From contig NZ_ATDK01000330.1 in assembly GCF_000444135.1 (NCBI RefSeq), positions 1 through 47,462 of the forward strand: DNA of 47,462 nt. Reading direction: 5' to 3'. Positions 36,190 through 44,588 of this stretch are shown one piece after another. The stretch comes from Pseudomonas avellanae BPIC 631 (GTDB lineage: Bacteria > Pseudomonadota > Gammaproteobacteria > Pseudomonadales > Pseudomonadaceae). The position numbers were made by a program, and so were the translations under genes. The notes under the pieces were generated by a model. It was not told where the DNA came from, did not search any database, and worked only from the letters and a program-made list of their open reading frames with translations. The first letter of the stretch is position 1. Each line of letters opens with the position of its first letter.

Positions 36190-38193
36190 TCAAAAGCTGA
36201 TTTTGGTACTCAGCCCCAGTTCCCGGCCTTGCCCGGGCTGGCTGAACTGCGCGCCGCCAGACAGATAGGAATAGGAGTGGTAGTGCTTGTCGCCGAGGTT
36301 GTTGCCGTACAGCGCAACCTCCAGATCAGGTATGGGCAGCCATGCCAGTCGGGCGTCCACCAGGCTGTAGCCGCCCTGCGACACCTCGTTGTCGACGTCG
36401 AAATAATGCTTGCCGGTGTAGCTGATGCCGACGCTGGGCCGCACCTCGCCCAGCAGGCCGTCGAAGTAGAAGCTGTGTTCGGCCGATGCGCGCAAGGTGC
36501 GTCCGGGCGTGTACGTCAGGCTGTTGCCCTGGCGCTCGGAGTCGAGCATGCGGTTGCGGTTGACGGTGCCCGCCAGACGAATCAGGGTGGCTTCATCTGC
36601 ATGCCAGTCCATGGACAGCTCCGCGCCTTCGCTGCGGGCCTTGCCGATGTTGCTCAGCGACTGGGTGCCGGTGCCGGCGGCGCCGATGAATTGCTGCACG
36701 TCGTCGATGTCGATGCGGTACAGCGCGGCGTTGAGCCACAGGCGCTGGTCGAGCAGGCTGGATTTGACGCCGATCTCCGTGTTCAGCGATTTTTCCGGCG
36801 AATACGCCACGGCGCCCGGGGTAATGGCACCAATGCGATTGTAGCCACCGGCCTTGTAGCCCTTGCTGACCGAGGCATACAGCCGCGTGTCCGGAGTCGC
36901 CTGGAAACCCAGGGCAATCTTGGGCGTGGTGCTGGTGAAGGTGTCGTTGCCGCTGTAAACGAAGCCGGGCGTGAAGGCTGCATCAACCTGGGTGTAATCG
37001 GTTTCGGCTTTTTCGACGCTGTGCCGTGCGCCCAGTGTCAGGTCCCAGCGCGGTGCCAGGTGCCAGGTGAATTCGCCAAACACTGCTTTTTCGGAACTCT
37101 CGATGCGGCTGTCGGCCACGCCATACATGCCGAACAGCGGGGCGCTGCTGTCAGGTTCGCGCTCTGAGTGGCTGCGGCTCTTCTGCCAGTAAAGTCCACC
37201 TACCGCGTCCCAGGCACGGTCGTCGCCCTGAGTGGAAAGACGCAGTTCCTGGCTGACGGTGCGCTGGGTTTCGGGCCAGTGAAAACCCAGATCGCCGTAC
37301 AGTCGCTCGTGTCGATAGTTCTGCAAGGAGGTGATGGAGGTTAGTTTGAGCGCATCGCTGAGGTTCCAGTCCAGGGTTGCACTGCTGGTTTCCACGCGGC
37401 GCACATAGACCGACTCCAGCAGCGGAACGCTTGCCCGACGCTTTTCATACGTGGCGTCTGCCAGATACTGCTCGTTGTAGGAGGTCAGGCGATCACGGGC
37501 ATAAGCCAGCTTGAGGCTGAAGTCTTCGTTGGGCTTGAAGGTCAGACCGACATTGCCACCCCCGTTGTCGCTGTCGCCGTGGTGCTCGCTGCGGGTCAGC
37601 TCGCCGTCGGTGTCGTCGTGGTACACGGTGCCCTGTATGAACAGTTTGTCGTCCACCAGCGGCGTCGAACCGGTCGCCGATACTTGTTGGTGCAGATTGC
37701 TGAAGCGGCTTTGCAGCGTGGCGGTCGGCGTGTTGTCCGGCTGACGGGTGAGGATATTCAGTGCCCCGGCGTGGGCATTACGCCCGTAAAGCGTACCTTG
37801 CGGGCCTTTGAGCAGTTCGATGTGTTCGATATTGAGCAACTGCTGATTGAAGGTGCCCAGGTATTGCGGCACACCATCGACATAAATGCCGACAGGCGCG
37901 TTGTAGGGGTCAGAAGATGAAACGCCGCGCAGGCTCAGGCTGGGGAATACGCTTGCGCCGGTGTTGCGCATCAACAGTTCCGGAAATACTCTCTCCAGGT
38001 CGCCACTGGCATAGACATTGGCACGTTCCAGATCCGCCTGGCTTGCCACCGACAGCGCCAGGTCGGTCTGGTCCTGAGACTGCACGCGCTTGCCGGCGGT
38101 TACCAGCATGTCAGGCAAGGTCATTACGTTATCGGCCAGCGCCTGATGGGAAACCGCGAGCATGATTGCCAGGCTGAGTAGGGAACGTTGCAT
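36190..38193 (-). CDS. fyuA: TonB-dependent receptor for ferric yersiniabactin (FyuA-like)
   Basis: A 667-residue outer-membrane receptor, close to Yersinia FyuA in length. It has a signal peptide (MQRSLLSLAIMLAVSHQALA), a plug domain with LSLRGVSSSDPYNAPVGIYV and LKGPQGTLYGRNAHAGALNI, and a 22-strand barrel ending in the sorting signal LGLSTKISF with a terminal phenylalanine. The start at 38193 is chosen because the signal peptide begins there; 18 more codons are open upstream but run into the regulatory region, and the ribosome site is weak in either case. First gene of the siderophore operon, divergent from the AraC-type regulator, behind a Fur-box-like site. Substrate is inferred from context. 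Confidence 0.9.
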   Translation of the reverse strand: MQRSLLSLAIMLAVSHQALADNVMTLPDMLVTAGKRVQSQDQTDLALSVASQADLERANVYASGDLERVFPELLMRNTGASVFPSLSLRGVSSSDPYNAPVGIYVDGVPQYLGTFNQQLLNIEHIELLKGPQGTLYGRNAHAGALNILTRQPDNTPTATLQSRFSNLHQQVSATGSTPLVDDKLFIQGTVYHDDTDGELTRSEHHGDSDNGGGNVGLTFKPNEDFSLKLAYARDRLTSYNEQYLADATYEKRRASVPLLESVYVRRVETSSATLDWNLSDALKLTSITSLQNYRHERLYGDLGFHWPETQRTVSQELRLSTQGDDRAWDAVGGLYWQKSRSHSEREPDSSAPLFGMYGVADSRIESSEKAVFGEFTWHLAPRWDLTLGARHSVEKAETDYTQVDAAFTPGFVYSGNDTFTSTTPKIALGFQATPDTRLYASVSKGYKAGGYNRIGAITPGAVAYSPEKSLNTEIGVKSSLLDQRLWLNAALYRIDIDDVQQFIGAAGTGTQSLSNIGKARSEGAELSMDWHADEATLIRLAGTVNRNRMLDSERQGNSLTYTPGRTLRASAEHSFYFDGLLGEVRPSVGISYTGKHYFDVDNEVSQGGYSLVDARLAWLPIPDLEVALYGNNLGDKHYHSYSYLSGGAQFSQPGQGRELGLSTKISF

Positions 38194-38245
38194 GAAAAGA
38201 CTCGGGTGAGAGGGAATGGCCGTATTCTCTGGACTTAACCGTTTC

Positions 38246-38280
38246 ATTGCGCGTGCGATCAGGGTCGAAATGCGCGCAAT
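38246..38280. promoter_or_regulatory. Long-spaced inverted repeat, candidate AraC-type regulator site
   Basis: ATTGCGCG (38246-38253) and CGCGCAAT (38273-38280) are perfect 8-bp inverted arms 19 nt apart, between the receptor gene and the regulator gene. The distance between arm centres is about 27 bp, a little over two helix turns. YbtA sites in Yersinia are also spaced inverted repeats in the fyuA promoter region. I infer a site for the adjacent AraC-type regulator. Confidence 0.45.
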
Positions 38281-38292
38281 CGGTACTTTAGT

Positions 38293-38307
38293 TGATAAGT
38301 GTTATCA
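38293..38307. promoter_or_regulatory. Fur box between fyuA and the AraC-type regulator
   Basis: TGATAAGTGTTATCA is a perfect 6-3-6 inverted repeat that agrees with the 7-1-7 Fur consensus TGATAATNATTATCA except at the two positions flanking the centre. It lies about 100 nt before the receptor start and 33 nt before the regulator start, so iron-loaded Fur could shut off both directions at once. Confidence 0.75.
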
Positions 38308-38339
38308 TTTGAGTCTGATTCCCAAACGAGTGCATGCCG

Positions 38340-39278
38340 ATGAGTCTCAATCATTATTGCGCTGACTACGAGCTGCCCAAGGTCCTGACCGATGAAGTGG
38401 GTGATGAGCTTGATATCCGGCTCATTGACTGGCAGGTCGACGAAGACCGGCATCTGGATGCTTTCTGCGAAGCATCGCTGACCGTCTCGTACCACGCCAA
38501 CTGCTCGGGTTGGCGTTACTTCGCCGACACCTCGCCGCTGAGCTGGCGTGAAGATCACTGTTGCCTGTTCCATTCGACGGTTCCGGTCAGGGGCGAGGGC
38601 TTCGTACCCGCTGGCACCTGCTGGCGCGGCGTGAATATCAGTTTTGCCGCGCACCGATTGGGCATGCTCGATCTGGCCGGTCAATTGTTCGATTATCAGG
38701 GGCCTTGGGAAAACACCCGTTCCCAGGATCGCACGGCCCGGCTTGTGCAGTTTCCGGCACCGCAGGTGGTAAGGCGCATTGGCCAGGAAATGCTCGGCTG
38801 CAAGCTTGAAGGGGTTGCCAGGGATTTGCTGCTGCGTGGCAAGGCTTATGAAATGCTTGGCCAGTTGACTGCGCATATTCAGGACCTGGCGCATTTTACC
38901 GGGCTCAACGCGGGGGGCCGTGACCTGATGCGCGTCGAACGGGCGCGCAAGCTGCTGGAGGCGCACCCCGAGCAGGACTGGACTATCGAATCGCTGGCCC
39001 AGTCGGTTGAGCTCAATACCAAAAAGCTCAAGCAGGGGTTTCGTCAGAGCTACGACAGCGGCGTCTACGGCTATCTGCAGAAAGTCCGCATTGAGCGGGC
39101 GGCGCAACTGTTGAAGCAACAGGGGGCGGTCAGCGAAGTGGCGGCGGCAGTGGGTTATTCCAGTGCCAGCCATTTCGCCAAGGTGTTTCGTCGTTACTAC
39201 GGCATCAACCCACTGCACTTCAGCGCAATGGCGGCCGAACAGGTCCACGAACAGGTTGTGTTCACGCCGGCAGGCTAA
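38340..39278 (+). CDS. AraC-family siderophore regulator (YbtA/PchR-like)
   Basis: A 312-residue regulator with a C-terminal AraC-type double helix-turn-helix at about residues 215-300 (SLAQSVELNTKKLKQGFRQS, then AAAVGYSSASHFAKVFRRYY). The N-terminal part is likely the siderophore-sensing domain, as in PchR and YbtA, which activate receptor and synthesis genes when ferric siderophore is present. It is divergent from the receptor gene across a region with a Fur-box-like site and a spaced inverted repeat. Two ATG codons are possible: 38334 is too close to its GAG motif, so 38340 is preferred. Its stop codon overlaps that of the convergent receptor gene. Confidence 0.9.
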   Translation: MSLNHYCADYELPKVLTDEVGDELDIRLIDWQVDEDRHLDAFCEASLTVSYHANCSGWRYFADTSPLSWREDHCCLFHSTVPVRGEGFVPAGTCWRGVNISFAAHRLGMLDLAGQLFDYQGPWENTRSQDRTARLVQFPAPQVVRRIGQEMLGCKLEGVARDLLLRGKAYEMLGQLTAHIQDLAHFTGLNAGGRDLMRVERARKLLEAHPEQDWTIESLAQSVELNTKKLKQGFRQSYDSGVYGYLQKVRIERAAQLLKQQGAVSEVAAAVGYSSASHFAKVFRRYYGINPLHFSAMAAEQVHEQVVFTPAG

Positions 39279-41773
39279 AAGTCATAGGCAATCTTGCTGT
39301 ACCAGAAGCCGCCGCCCGGATAGAACGGTGAGTTGCCGTACAGATTCAGCCCGACGGCGGAAGGGATTGCGTGTTTGTCCGGGCGCACATCGAAGATATT
39401 GGTGCCGCCCAGGCTCAGCGTGATGTTGTCGTAGAGGGTGTACGACACATCCAGATCGGTAATCCATTTGGCACCGAAGCTGCGGTCGCCGCTTTCCAGT
39501 TGCTGGAGGGTCTTGACCTTGCCGTAGCGGGTGGTTTGCAGGTTCACACCCAGATCGCCCAGCGTCCATTTGCCGCCCAGCACCCATTTGGTTTTTGGCT
39601 GTGCATCGGCCAGGTCGCCTTCGCGGGCGCGGCCGACCCAGGTCAGGCTGCCGCCGGGGTTACTGCCCAGGCCCTGCAAGGCGGCGGGCGCATCCTTGAC
39701 GTCGGTGATGAGGGTCTTGTTGTAGTTGAACCCGGCGCTCCAGCGCACATCGCCCCACGCGCCGTACTGGCTGGAGTGGTCGAGGACGATGTCCAGGCCA
39801 CGGGTTCGGGTGTCGAAGGCGTTGGCGTAATAAGAGGTCCAGGTGCTGGTGTCGACACCTTGTGCGCTGAGAATCGGCGCTAGCGCCGGGCCGTACAGGC
39901 TTTCGGTGCGCGCGATGCGGTCGGCGATTTCGATCCAGTAGGCGTCTGCCGTCAGGCTGGTGCGCGGTGCCGGTTGCCAGGTCACGCCGAAGCCCAGATT
40001 GCGCGATTTTTCCGGGTCCAGGGTGGTCGCGCCAAGTGCCTGGGCCAGCGCCGAGTTGACCGGCGCGATGCGCGTCACAGCGGGCACAATGGTGCCATCC
40101 GGCGCAGCACCGACCCGGTTGTCCGAGATGCTGTAGCCTGTCTGGGTCAGCGAGGGCGCACGAAAGCCGGTGCCGACGGTGCCGCGTACCGCGAAGGTGT
40201 CGGTGAATTCGTAGCGCGAGTTGAGCTTGGCACTGACCGTGTTGCCCGAGTCATCGTCGAAGTGCTCGGCGCGTAGCGCCAGACCGACAAACAGCGGTTC
40301 GATCGGGGTGATGCCGAAATCCACGTAGGCCGCATAGTTGTTGCGTTGCAGGCTGGTGGCATCCTGCGGCGAGATAACGGCGGCGGCCTGCGCGGCAATC
40401 GATGCCAGTTGCCCGGCCAGTGGGTTGGCCTGACCGTTGGGCAGGCTCGCCGGAAAGCGATAACCGCCCACCTGATAGGCCTGCGCGTCGCCGGAGAACG
40501 TCCGGAAACGCTCCCAGCGATGTTCCAGCCCTGCGGACACTTGCAGCGGCACGCCAAACAGCCCGTCAAAGGCGCGGGTGATGTCGAGGTTGTTGACCCA
40601 TTGCTCGAATCGATACGTCGCCAGGTCATCGAATGACGTCGGGGAGGCCGGTCCCAGCGACGGGTTGATGGTCAGGTCGCTGTATTGATGATTGTTGTTG
40701 CGCCCGTACGTGGTGCTCAGGTCCCAGTTCCAGCCCAGCGCCTCGCCCTTGCCACCGATCAGGTACTGATAGTCAGTGTCGTCCAGGTTGTTGAGCGGGT
40801 AATAGCCGTCGGCGAACAGCTCGGGGATGTTGGCGTTGCCGTTGGGGTAACGGAAGTAGTTATTGATAATGGCGTCGCGCTGCCCGTAGGTGCCGTAGGA
40901 ATACAGCGTTGTCTGGTCATCCAGCGGCAGTTCGGCGTTGTAGGCCAGGTTGAACGCCTTGATCTGCGGGTCGCCATTCTTGACGCCGACCCGATCCCAT
41001 GTCGCCTCTCTGGGGTCGCCGGGAAAGTAGGCGGTATTGGTGGCTTTCTCGTTCCAGCTGGCATCACCGCGTTTGCGGGCGTCGGCTGAAAGGTGCAGAA
41101 AGCCGCCGTTGCCCAGTTCGAAACCGGTGTCGCCTTCAAACTTGCTGACTTCGCCTTCGCCGCTGTACAGCTTGCCGTAAGTCACCCCCAGGTGACCGCC
41201 CTCGGCGCTGGATTTTAGAATCACGTTGATCACCCCGGCAATCGCATCCGAGCCGTATTGCGCGGCGGCACTGTCCTTGAGCACCTCGATACGCTCCACC
41301 GCGCTGATCGGGATCATGTCGATGTCCACCGAGTTCGCGCCGCTGCTGTCGGTCGAGCCATTGGCGGGCAGGGCGCTGTTGTGGCGACGTTTGCCGTTGA
41401 CCAGCACCAGCGTGTAAGCCGGTGCCAGGCTGCGGTTGGACAGCGGGCGGATGGTCGAGTTATAGCCCGCGACGTTGGTGCCGTAGTTGAAGGATGGCAG
41501 CAGCTTGGCGATGGCTTCGGTCAGGTCGGCGCGGCCGGTCTTGAGCAGTTGATCGCTGGTCACGATGTCTACCGGGGCCGGGCTGTCGGTGACGGTGCGC
41601 TGCGTGCCACGCACCCCGGTGGAGATCACCGTGACCTTTTCCAGGCGGGCTTCCTCTTCCGTGGATTTATCGGCGGCCTGAGCCGGATTCATCAGGCCGA
41701 GGCTGACGAGCGCCATGCCTTTGATCAACGGGGTGCGCAGGGTGTGGCAGATGGCGCGAGCAGGGAGGGCCAT
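39275..41773 (-). CDS. Second TonB-dependent receptor, substrate unknown
   Basis: An 832-residue outer-membrane receptor with a signal peptide (cleavage likely after NPAQA), a plug domain including VDIDMIPISAVERIEVLKDS and AAQYGSDAIAGVINVIL, and a long barrel ending in WYSKIAYDF with the terminal Phe expected for barrel insertion. It is much longer than FyuA and belongs to the larger CirA/BtuB-like group; I cannot name its ligand. The ATG at 41773 has AAGGAT upstream at rather wide spacing. It converges on the AraC-type regulator with overlapping stop codons (39275-39278) and is expressed from its own upstream region, which is AT-rich. Membership in the yersiniabactin system is possible but unproven. 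Confidence 0.9.
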   Translation of the reverse strand: MALPARAICHTLRTPLIKGMALVSLGLMNPAQAADKSTEEEARLEKVTVISTGVRGTQRTVTDSPAPVDIVTSDQLLKTGRADLTEAIAKLLPSFNYGTNVAGYNSTIRPLSNRSLAPAYTLVLVNGKRRHNSALPANGSTDSSGANSVDIDMIPISAVERIEVLKDSAAAQYGSDAIAGVINVILKSSAEGGHLGVTYGKLYSGEGEVSKFEGDTGFELGNGGFLHLSADARKRGDASWNEKATNTAYFPGDPREATWDRVGVKNGDPQIKAFNLAYNAELPLDDQTTLYSYGTYGQRDAIINNYFRYPNGNANIPELFADGYYPLNNLDDTDYQYLIGGKGEALGWNWDLSTTYGRNNNHQYSDLTINPSLGPASPTSFDDLATYRFEQWVNNLDITRAFDGLFGVPLQVSAGLEHRWERFRTFSGDAQAYQVGGYRFPASLPNGQANPLAGQLASIAAQAAAVISPQDATSLQRNNYAAYVDFGITPIEPLFVGLALRAEHFDDDSGNTVSAKLNSRYEFTDTFAVRGTVGTGFRAPSLTQTGYSISDNRVGAAPDGTIVPAVTRIAPVNSALAQALGATTLDPEKSRNLGFGVTWQPAPRTSLTADAYWIEIADRIARTESLYGPALAPILSAQGVDTSTWTSYYANAFDTRTRGLDIVLDHSSQYGAWGDVRWSAGFNYNKTLITDVKDAPAALQGLGSNPGGSLTWVGRAREGDLADAQPKTKWVLGGKWTLGDLGVNLQTTRYGKVKTLQQLESGDRSFGAKWITDLDVSYTLYDNITLSLGGTNIFDVRPDKHAIPSAVGLNLYGNSPFYPGGGFWYSKIAYDF

Positions 41774-42167
41774 AACACGGTGATCCTTATGAGCATTTAG
41801 AAAAGGTCTTGGGCACCTCCACAGGTCAGGGTCGGTCTGCTGGCGAATATAGAGTTATGAAAGCAGGCTGGGAAAGGCCTTTTGGTTATATGTTAATTAT
41901 AAATGTATTGAATTATATAAGTATGTTACATGAATATTTTGCATTTACTGCCAAGCGTGCCTGTGGCGTTTGCGAAGGCTTGGTGATTGTCGAACCGCCT
42001 GTGCTGTTTTGTCGCACCGTGCAGCGCAGCCCATGAGGCCGACGTTTGCGCGCCTGCTCATGGTTTGATACAGGATTGTCGGTATTCCCCACCGTCCTTG
42101 AGTGGTAAATTCGCCGCCTTTGAATTTGTCTGAACCCACGCGCCTTATCCTCCAGGGGACGTAAGAC
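41774..42167. other. Intergenic region with AT-rich island
   Basis: No gene is supported here. The stretch 41881-41950 is strikingly AT-rich against a GC-rich background. On the minus strand it holds a perfect TATAAT, a plausible -10 for the receptor gene, but no good -35 at the right distance. No Fur-box-like site was found on either strand. The right half leads into the Sco gene, whose AGGGGAC ribosome site ends just before 42168. Confidence 0.5.
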
Positions 42168-42773
42168 ATGACGTACCGACCGACCCGCCGCGAGGTGGTC
42201 ACAGGCCTCTCGTTGCTGAGCCTTGGCCTGCTGACTGGCTGCGGCAATTCCAATGCCTTGCCGTTCAAGCATGGCAAGGACATGAGCAACGAGATTGTTG
42301 GCCGCAACTTCCGGCTCAAGGATTCGCAAGGCAACGTCAAGACGCTTTCGAGTTTTCGCGGCCTGATGCCGATGATTTTCTTCGGATTCACCCAATGCCC
42401 GGCCATTTGCCCGACGGCGCTGGCGCGCGCAGCGCAGATCAGAAAGCTGATGGGCGAGGAGGGCAAGACGCTCCAGGTGGTGTTCATCACTCTGGACCCG
42501 GAGCGCGATACGCCTGAGGTGATCGACGCCTACGTGAAGGCTTTCGATCCGACCTTCGTTGCCTTGTCCGGTACGCTTGAAGAAACCGTCGCGACGGCCA
42601 AGGAGTTCGGCGTGTTTTTCGAGAAAGTCCCGCTGGGCGATACCTACACGATTTCCCACACCGCCACCAGTTACGTCTACGACACCCGTGGCGTCCTGCG
42701 CCTGGGCTTGTCGCACATACTGTCTGCCCCACAATGCACCGAAGATCTGCTCACTTTGATGGAAGTATGCTGA
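42168..42773 (+). CDS. Sco1/SenC-family copper chaperone, lipoprotein
   Basis: A 201-residue thioredoxin-fold protein that delivers copper to the CuA centre of cytochrome c oxidase or acts as a periplasmic thiol reductase. The copper ligands are visible: Cys77 and Cys81 in FTQCPAICP (CxxxC) and His164 in ISHTATSYV. The N-terminus has a twin-arginine-like TRREVV segment and a lipobox LLTGC with Cys25, so it is probably a membrane-anchored lipoprotein, perhaps exported by Tat. It shares a stop/start TGATG with the PCuAC gene downstream, indicating one operon for copper delivery. Confidence 0.92.
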   Translation: MTYRPTRREVVTGLSLLSLGLLTGCGNSNALPFKHGKDMSNEIVGRNFRLKDSQGNVKTLSSFRGLMPMIFFGFTQCPAICPTALARAAQIRKLMGEEGKTLQVVFITLDPERDTPEVIDAYVKAFDPTFVALSGTLEETVATAKEFGVFFEKVPLGDTYTISHTATSYVYDTRGVLRLGLSHILSAPQCTEDLLTLMEVC

Positions 42774-43261
42774 TGACCGTTCTGATTCGTAACGCCGTAA
42801 AGCCACTGTTGCTGACCCTTTCGCTGCTCGGTCTGAGCGCTCAGGCGCTGGCCGACACCAAGGTCGATGATGCCTGGGTGCGTGCCACCGTGCCGGGCCA
42901 GCCTGCCACAGGCGCGTTCATGCACATCACGTCCAGCACCGACAGCAAACTGGTAGACGTTGCATCGCCTGTTGCCAAGACCGTGCAGATCCACCAGATG
43001 AGCATGAAAGGTGATGTGATGAGCATGCAGCGTGTCACCTCGGTCGACCTGCCGGCGGGCAAGCCAGTGGTGTTCGATGCCAACGGCTACCACGTCATGT
43101 TCATGGGCCTGGCGGCGCAGGTCAAAGAGGGCGACAAGGTGCCACTGACCCTGATCGTTGAAGATGCCAAGGGCGTGAAGGAGTCGATTCAGGTTACCGC
43201 AGTGGCCAAATCGCTGACCACTGACGAGCACGGCGGGCACGGTGACCACAGCGGTCATTGA
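42773..43261 (+). CDS. PCu(A)C-type periplasmic copper chaperone
   Basis: A 162-residue secreted protein of the PCuAC (DUF461) family, which binds Cu(I) and passes it to cytochrome oxidase together with Sco. It has a signal peptide (cleavage after SAQALA), the copper-site pieces VQIHQMSMKG and NGYHVMFMGL that carry the conserved His and Met ligands, and a C-terminal tail rich in histidine (EHGGHGDHSGH) that may bind extra metal. The start is fixed by a one-base overlap with the Sco stop and GGAAG upstream. The pairing with Sco supports a role in oxidase assembly. Confidence 0.9.
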   Translation: MTVLIRNAVKPLLLTLSLLGLSAQALADTKVDDAWVRATVPGQPATGAFMHITSSTDSKLVDVASPVAKTVQIHQMSMKGDVMSMQRVTSVDLPAGKPVVFDANGYHVMFMGLAAQVKEGDKVPLTLIVEDAKGVKESIQVTAVAKSLTTDEHGGHGDHSGH

Positions 43262-43304
43262 TGTCTTGACGGGTGCGCGCGCCTGAGCAAACGCGCATTC
43301 AAGA

Positions 43305-43327
43305 TCGGACGCGGAGCATCGGTACGA
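43305..43327. repeat. Copy of dispersed palindromic repeat
   Basis: The sequence CGGACGCGGAGCATCGG followed by TACGA repeats the hairpin at 175-196 with two differences. It lies in the 118-nt gap between the PCuAC gene and the convergent phosphoesterase gene, a usual place for such elements. Confidence 0.55.
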
Positions 43328-43379
43328 GATTCAACGAGTTTCGTGTAAAACACAGCACATAGCGCCGCAACGACAACGA

Positions 43380-43838
43380 TCAGTCAAGCAACTGCAACAG
43401 ATGCGGCGCCATCGCATCCGAACCCACTTCAAGCAGCGCCAGCGTTACCGGCAACTTGAACCGTCTTCTTCCGGCACTGCCCGGATTGAGGTACAGGGTG
43501 TTCCCGCGCCATTCGATGAGGGGTTTGTGTGAATGGCCGGTGACGACCAGTCTCACGCTGTCATCCAGCAGCACTGAAACGTCGGCGATGTCGTGGACCA
43601 GCAGGACTTGCCAGCCTTCGATGTCGAAACACAGGTGATCGGCGATGGATGTTGCCCACTCTGCGTCTACATCATTGTTGCCCCGCACGATGTGCAGCGG
43701 GGCGATGGCGCCGAGTTGCTCGACGATGTCCTGGCTGCCGATGTCACCGGCGTGGATGATCTGCTCGCAGCCCTCAAGCGCCACGATGGCTTCGGGTCGG
43801 AGCAGCCCGTGAGTGTCGGAAATCACGCCAACTTTCAT
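43380..43838 (-). CDS. YfcE/MJ0936-family metallophosphoesterase
   Basis: A 152-residue calcineurin-like phosphodiesterase of the small YfcE type. All metal-binding motifs are present in order: VISDTHG, HAGDIGS, VRGNNDVD, LLVHDIAD, and VTGHSHKPL, then a late LNPGSAGRRRF. Such enzymes hydrolyse simple phosphodiesters with Mn2+ or similar; the natural substrate is usually unknown. It starts with MKVGVISDTHG directly, so the start is firm. It is alone, converging on the copper-chaperone operon. Confidence 0.9.
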   Translation of the reverse strand: MKVGVISDTHGLLRPEAIVALEGCEQIIHAGDIGSQDIVEQLGAIAPLHIVRGNNDVDAEWATSIADHLCFDIEGWQVLLVHDIADVSVLLDDSVRLVVTGHSHKPLIEWRGNTLYLNPGSAGRRRFKLPVTLALLEVGSDAMAPHLLQLLD

Positions 43839-43940
43839 GCAATGCCTCGGGTCAGGGCAGGGTGGGCGCGCAGTGTAACCCGTTGCGCGCGTCCAGCCTG
43901 TTGCAAGCGATGGGCCGTAGCCGGTTTCGATCCACTTGGG

Positions 43941-44470
43941 TCAGTCTTTACCGACCTTGATCACCACCTTGCCGAATGCACCTGTGGCCAAGTGTTCATA
44001 GGCTTCGCGAGCCTGCTCGAACGGGTAGACGTGATCAATCACCGGGCGAATCCTGTGCTCGTTGAGAAACGCATTCATCCGGTCAAACGACGAGCGGGGA
44101 GCTACGGCGATGCCGCGAAAGGTGGTCTGGCGGAAGATCATAGGCATCAGGTTGAGCGCCGAGGTCTGGCCGGTCAGAAAGCCGATCTGCGCGATGCGTC
44201 CTCCCGCCTTTGTGGCAGCAATCGACTGATTGATGCCGTCGCCACCGGCCACGTCGAGCAACAGGTCCACACCCTTGCCGTCGGTGAGCTTCAGCACTTC
44301 CTCTGCCCACTCGGGATGGGTTCGGTAATTCACGCCAGCGACGGCCCCGAGCGCTTTCACCGCTTGCAGGTTTTCGTCCTTGCTGGAGGTCGCGATGACG
44401 TTCGCCCCCAGCGCCGTTGCAATCTGCGCGGCAAAGATCGACACACCACCCGAGCCGGTCGCATCTTGCG
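43941..44470 (-). pseudogene. Truncated zinc-type alcohol dehydrogenase / quinone oxidoreductase
   Basis: Only the C-terminal half of an MDR-superfamily enzyme remains. It opens inside the nucleotide-binding fold (GSGGVSIFAAQIATALGANV), continues through VDLLLDVAGGDGINQSIAAT and RIAQIGFLTGQ, and ends normally in ATGAFGKVVIKVGKD. The roughly 150-residue catalytic domain is missing. The frame stays open to 44552 but has no ATG before the homologous part, and the extra residues are unlike the family. The break lies near 44470. This is probably a relic of a deletion or rearrangement, and not expressed as an active enzyme. Confidence 0.8.
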
Positions 44471-44552
44471 CCGCAGGTGCAGGCCTTTGTGGAGTGGTTG
44501 AGAGCGCATTTTCCGAGACTGCATCCTTGCTGGTTTGACGCTCAGTAGACAA

Positions 44553-44572
44553 GCGCCTCAGTGCAGAGGCGC
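44553..44572 (-). terminator. Hairpin after the HisRS-like gene
   Basis: GCGCCTC and GAGGCGC are perfect 7-bp arms around a 6-nt loop, 16 nt past the stop of the HisRS-like frame. On the minus strand only a short TTGTCT follows, so termination is plausible but not textbook. Confidence 0.5.
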
Positions 44573-44588
44573 TGTCAGTCAGTGTGCG

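Noticed and set aside
38259..39248. Open frame of 329 codons on the minus strand over the AraC-type gene
   Set aside because: The plus-strand frame carries the AraC helix-turn-helix; the antisense product has no family features.
41913..42806. Open frame of 297 codons on the minus strand over the Sco gene
   Set aside because: The Sco gene with its CxxxC and His ligands occupies the other strand; the antisense frame is low-complexity and unmotivated.
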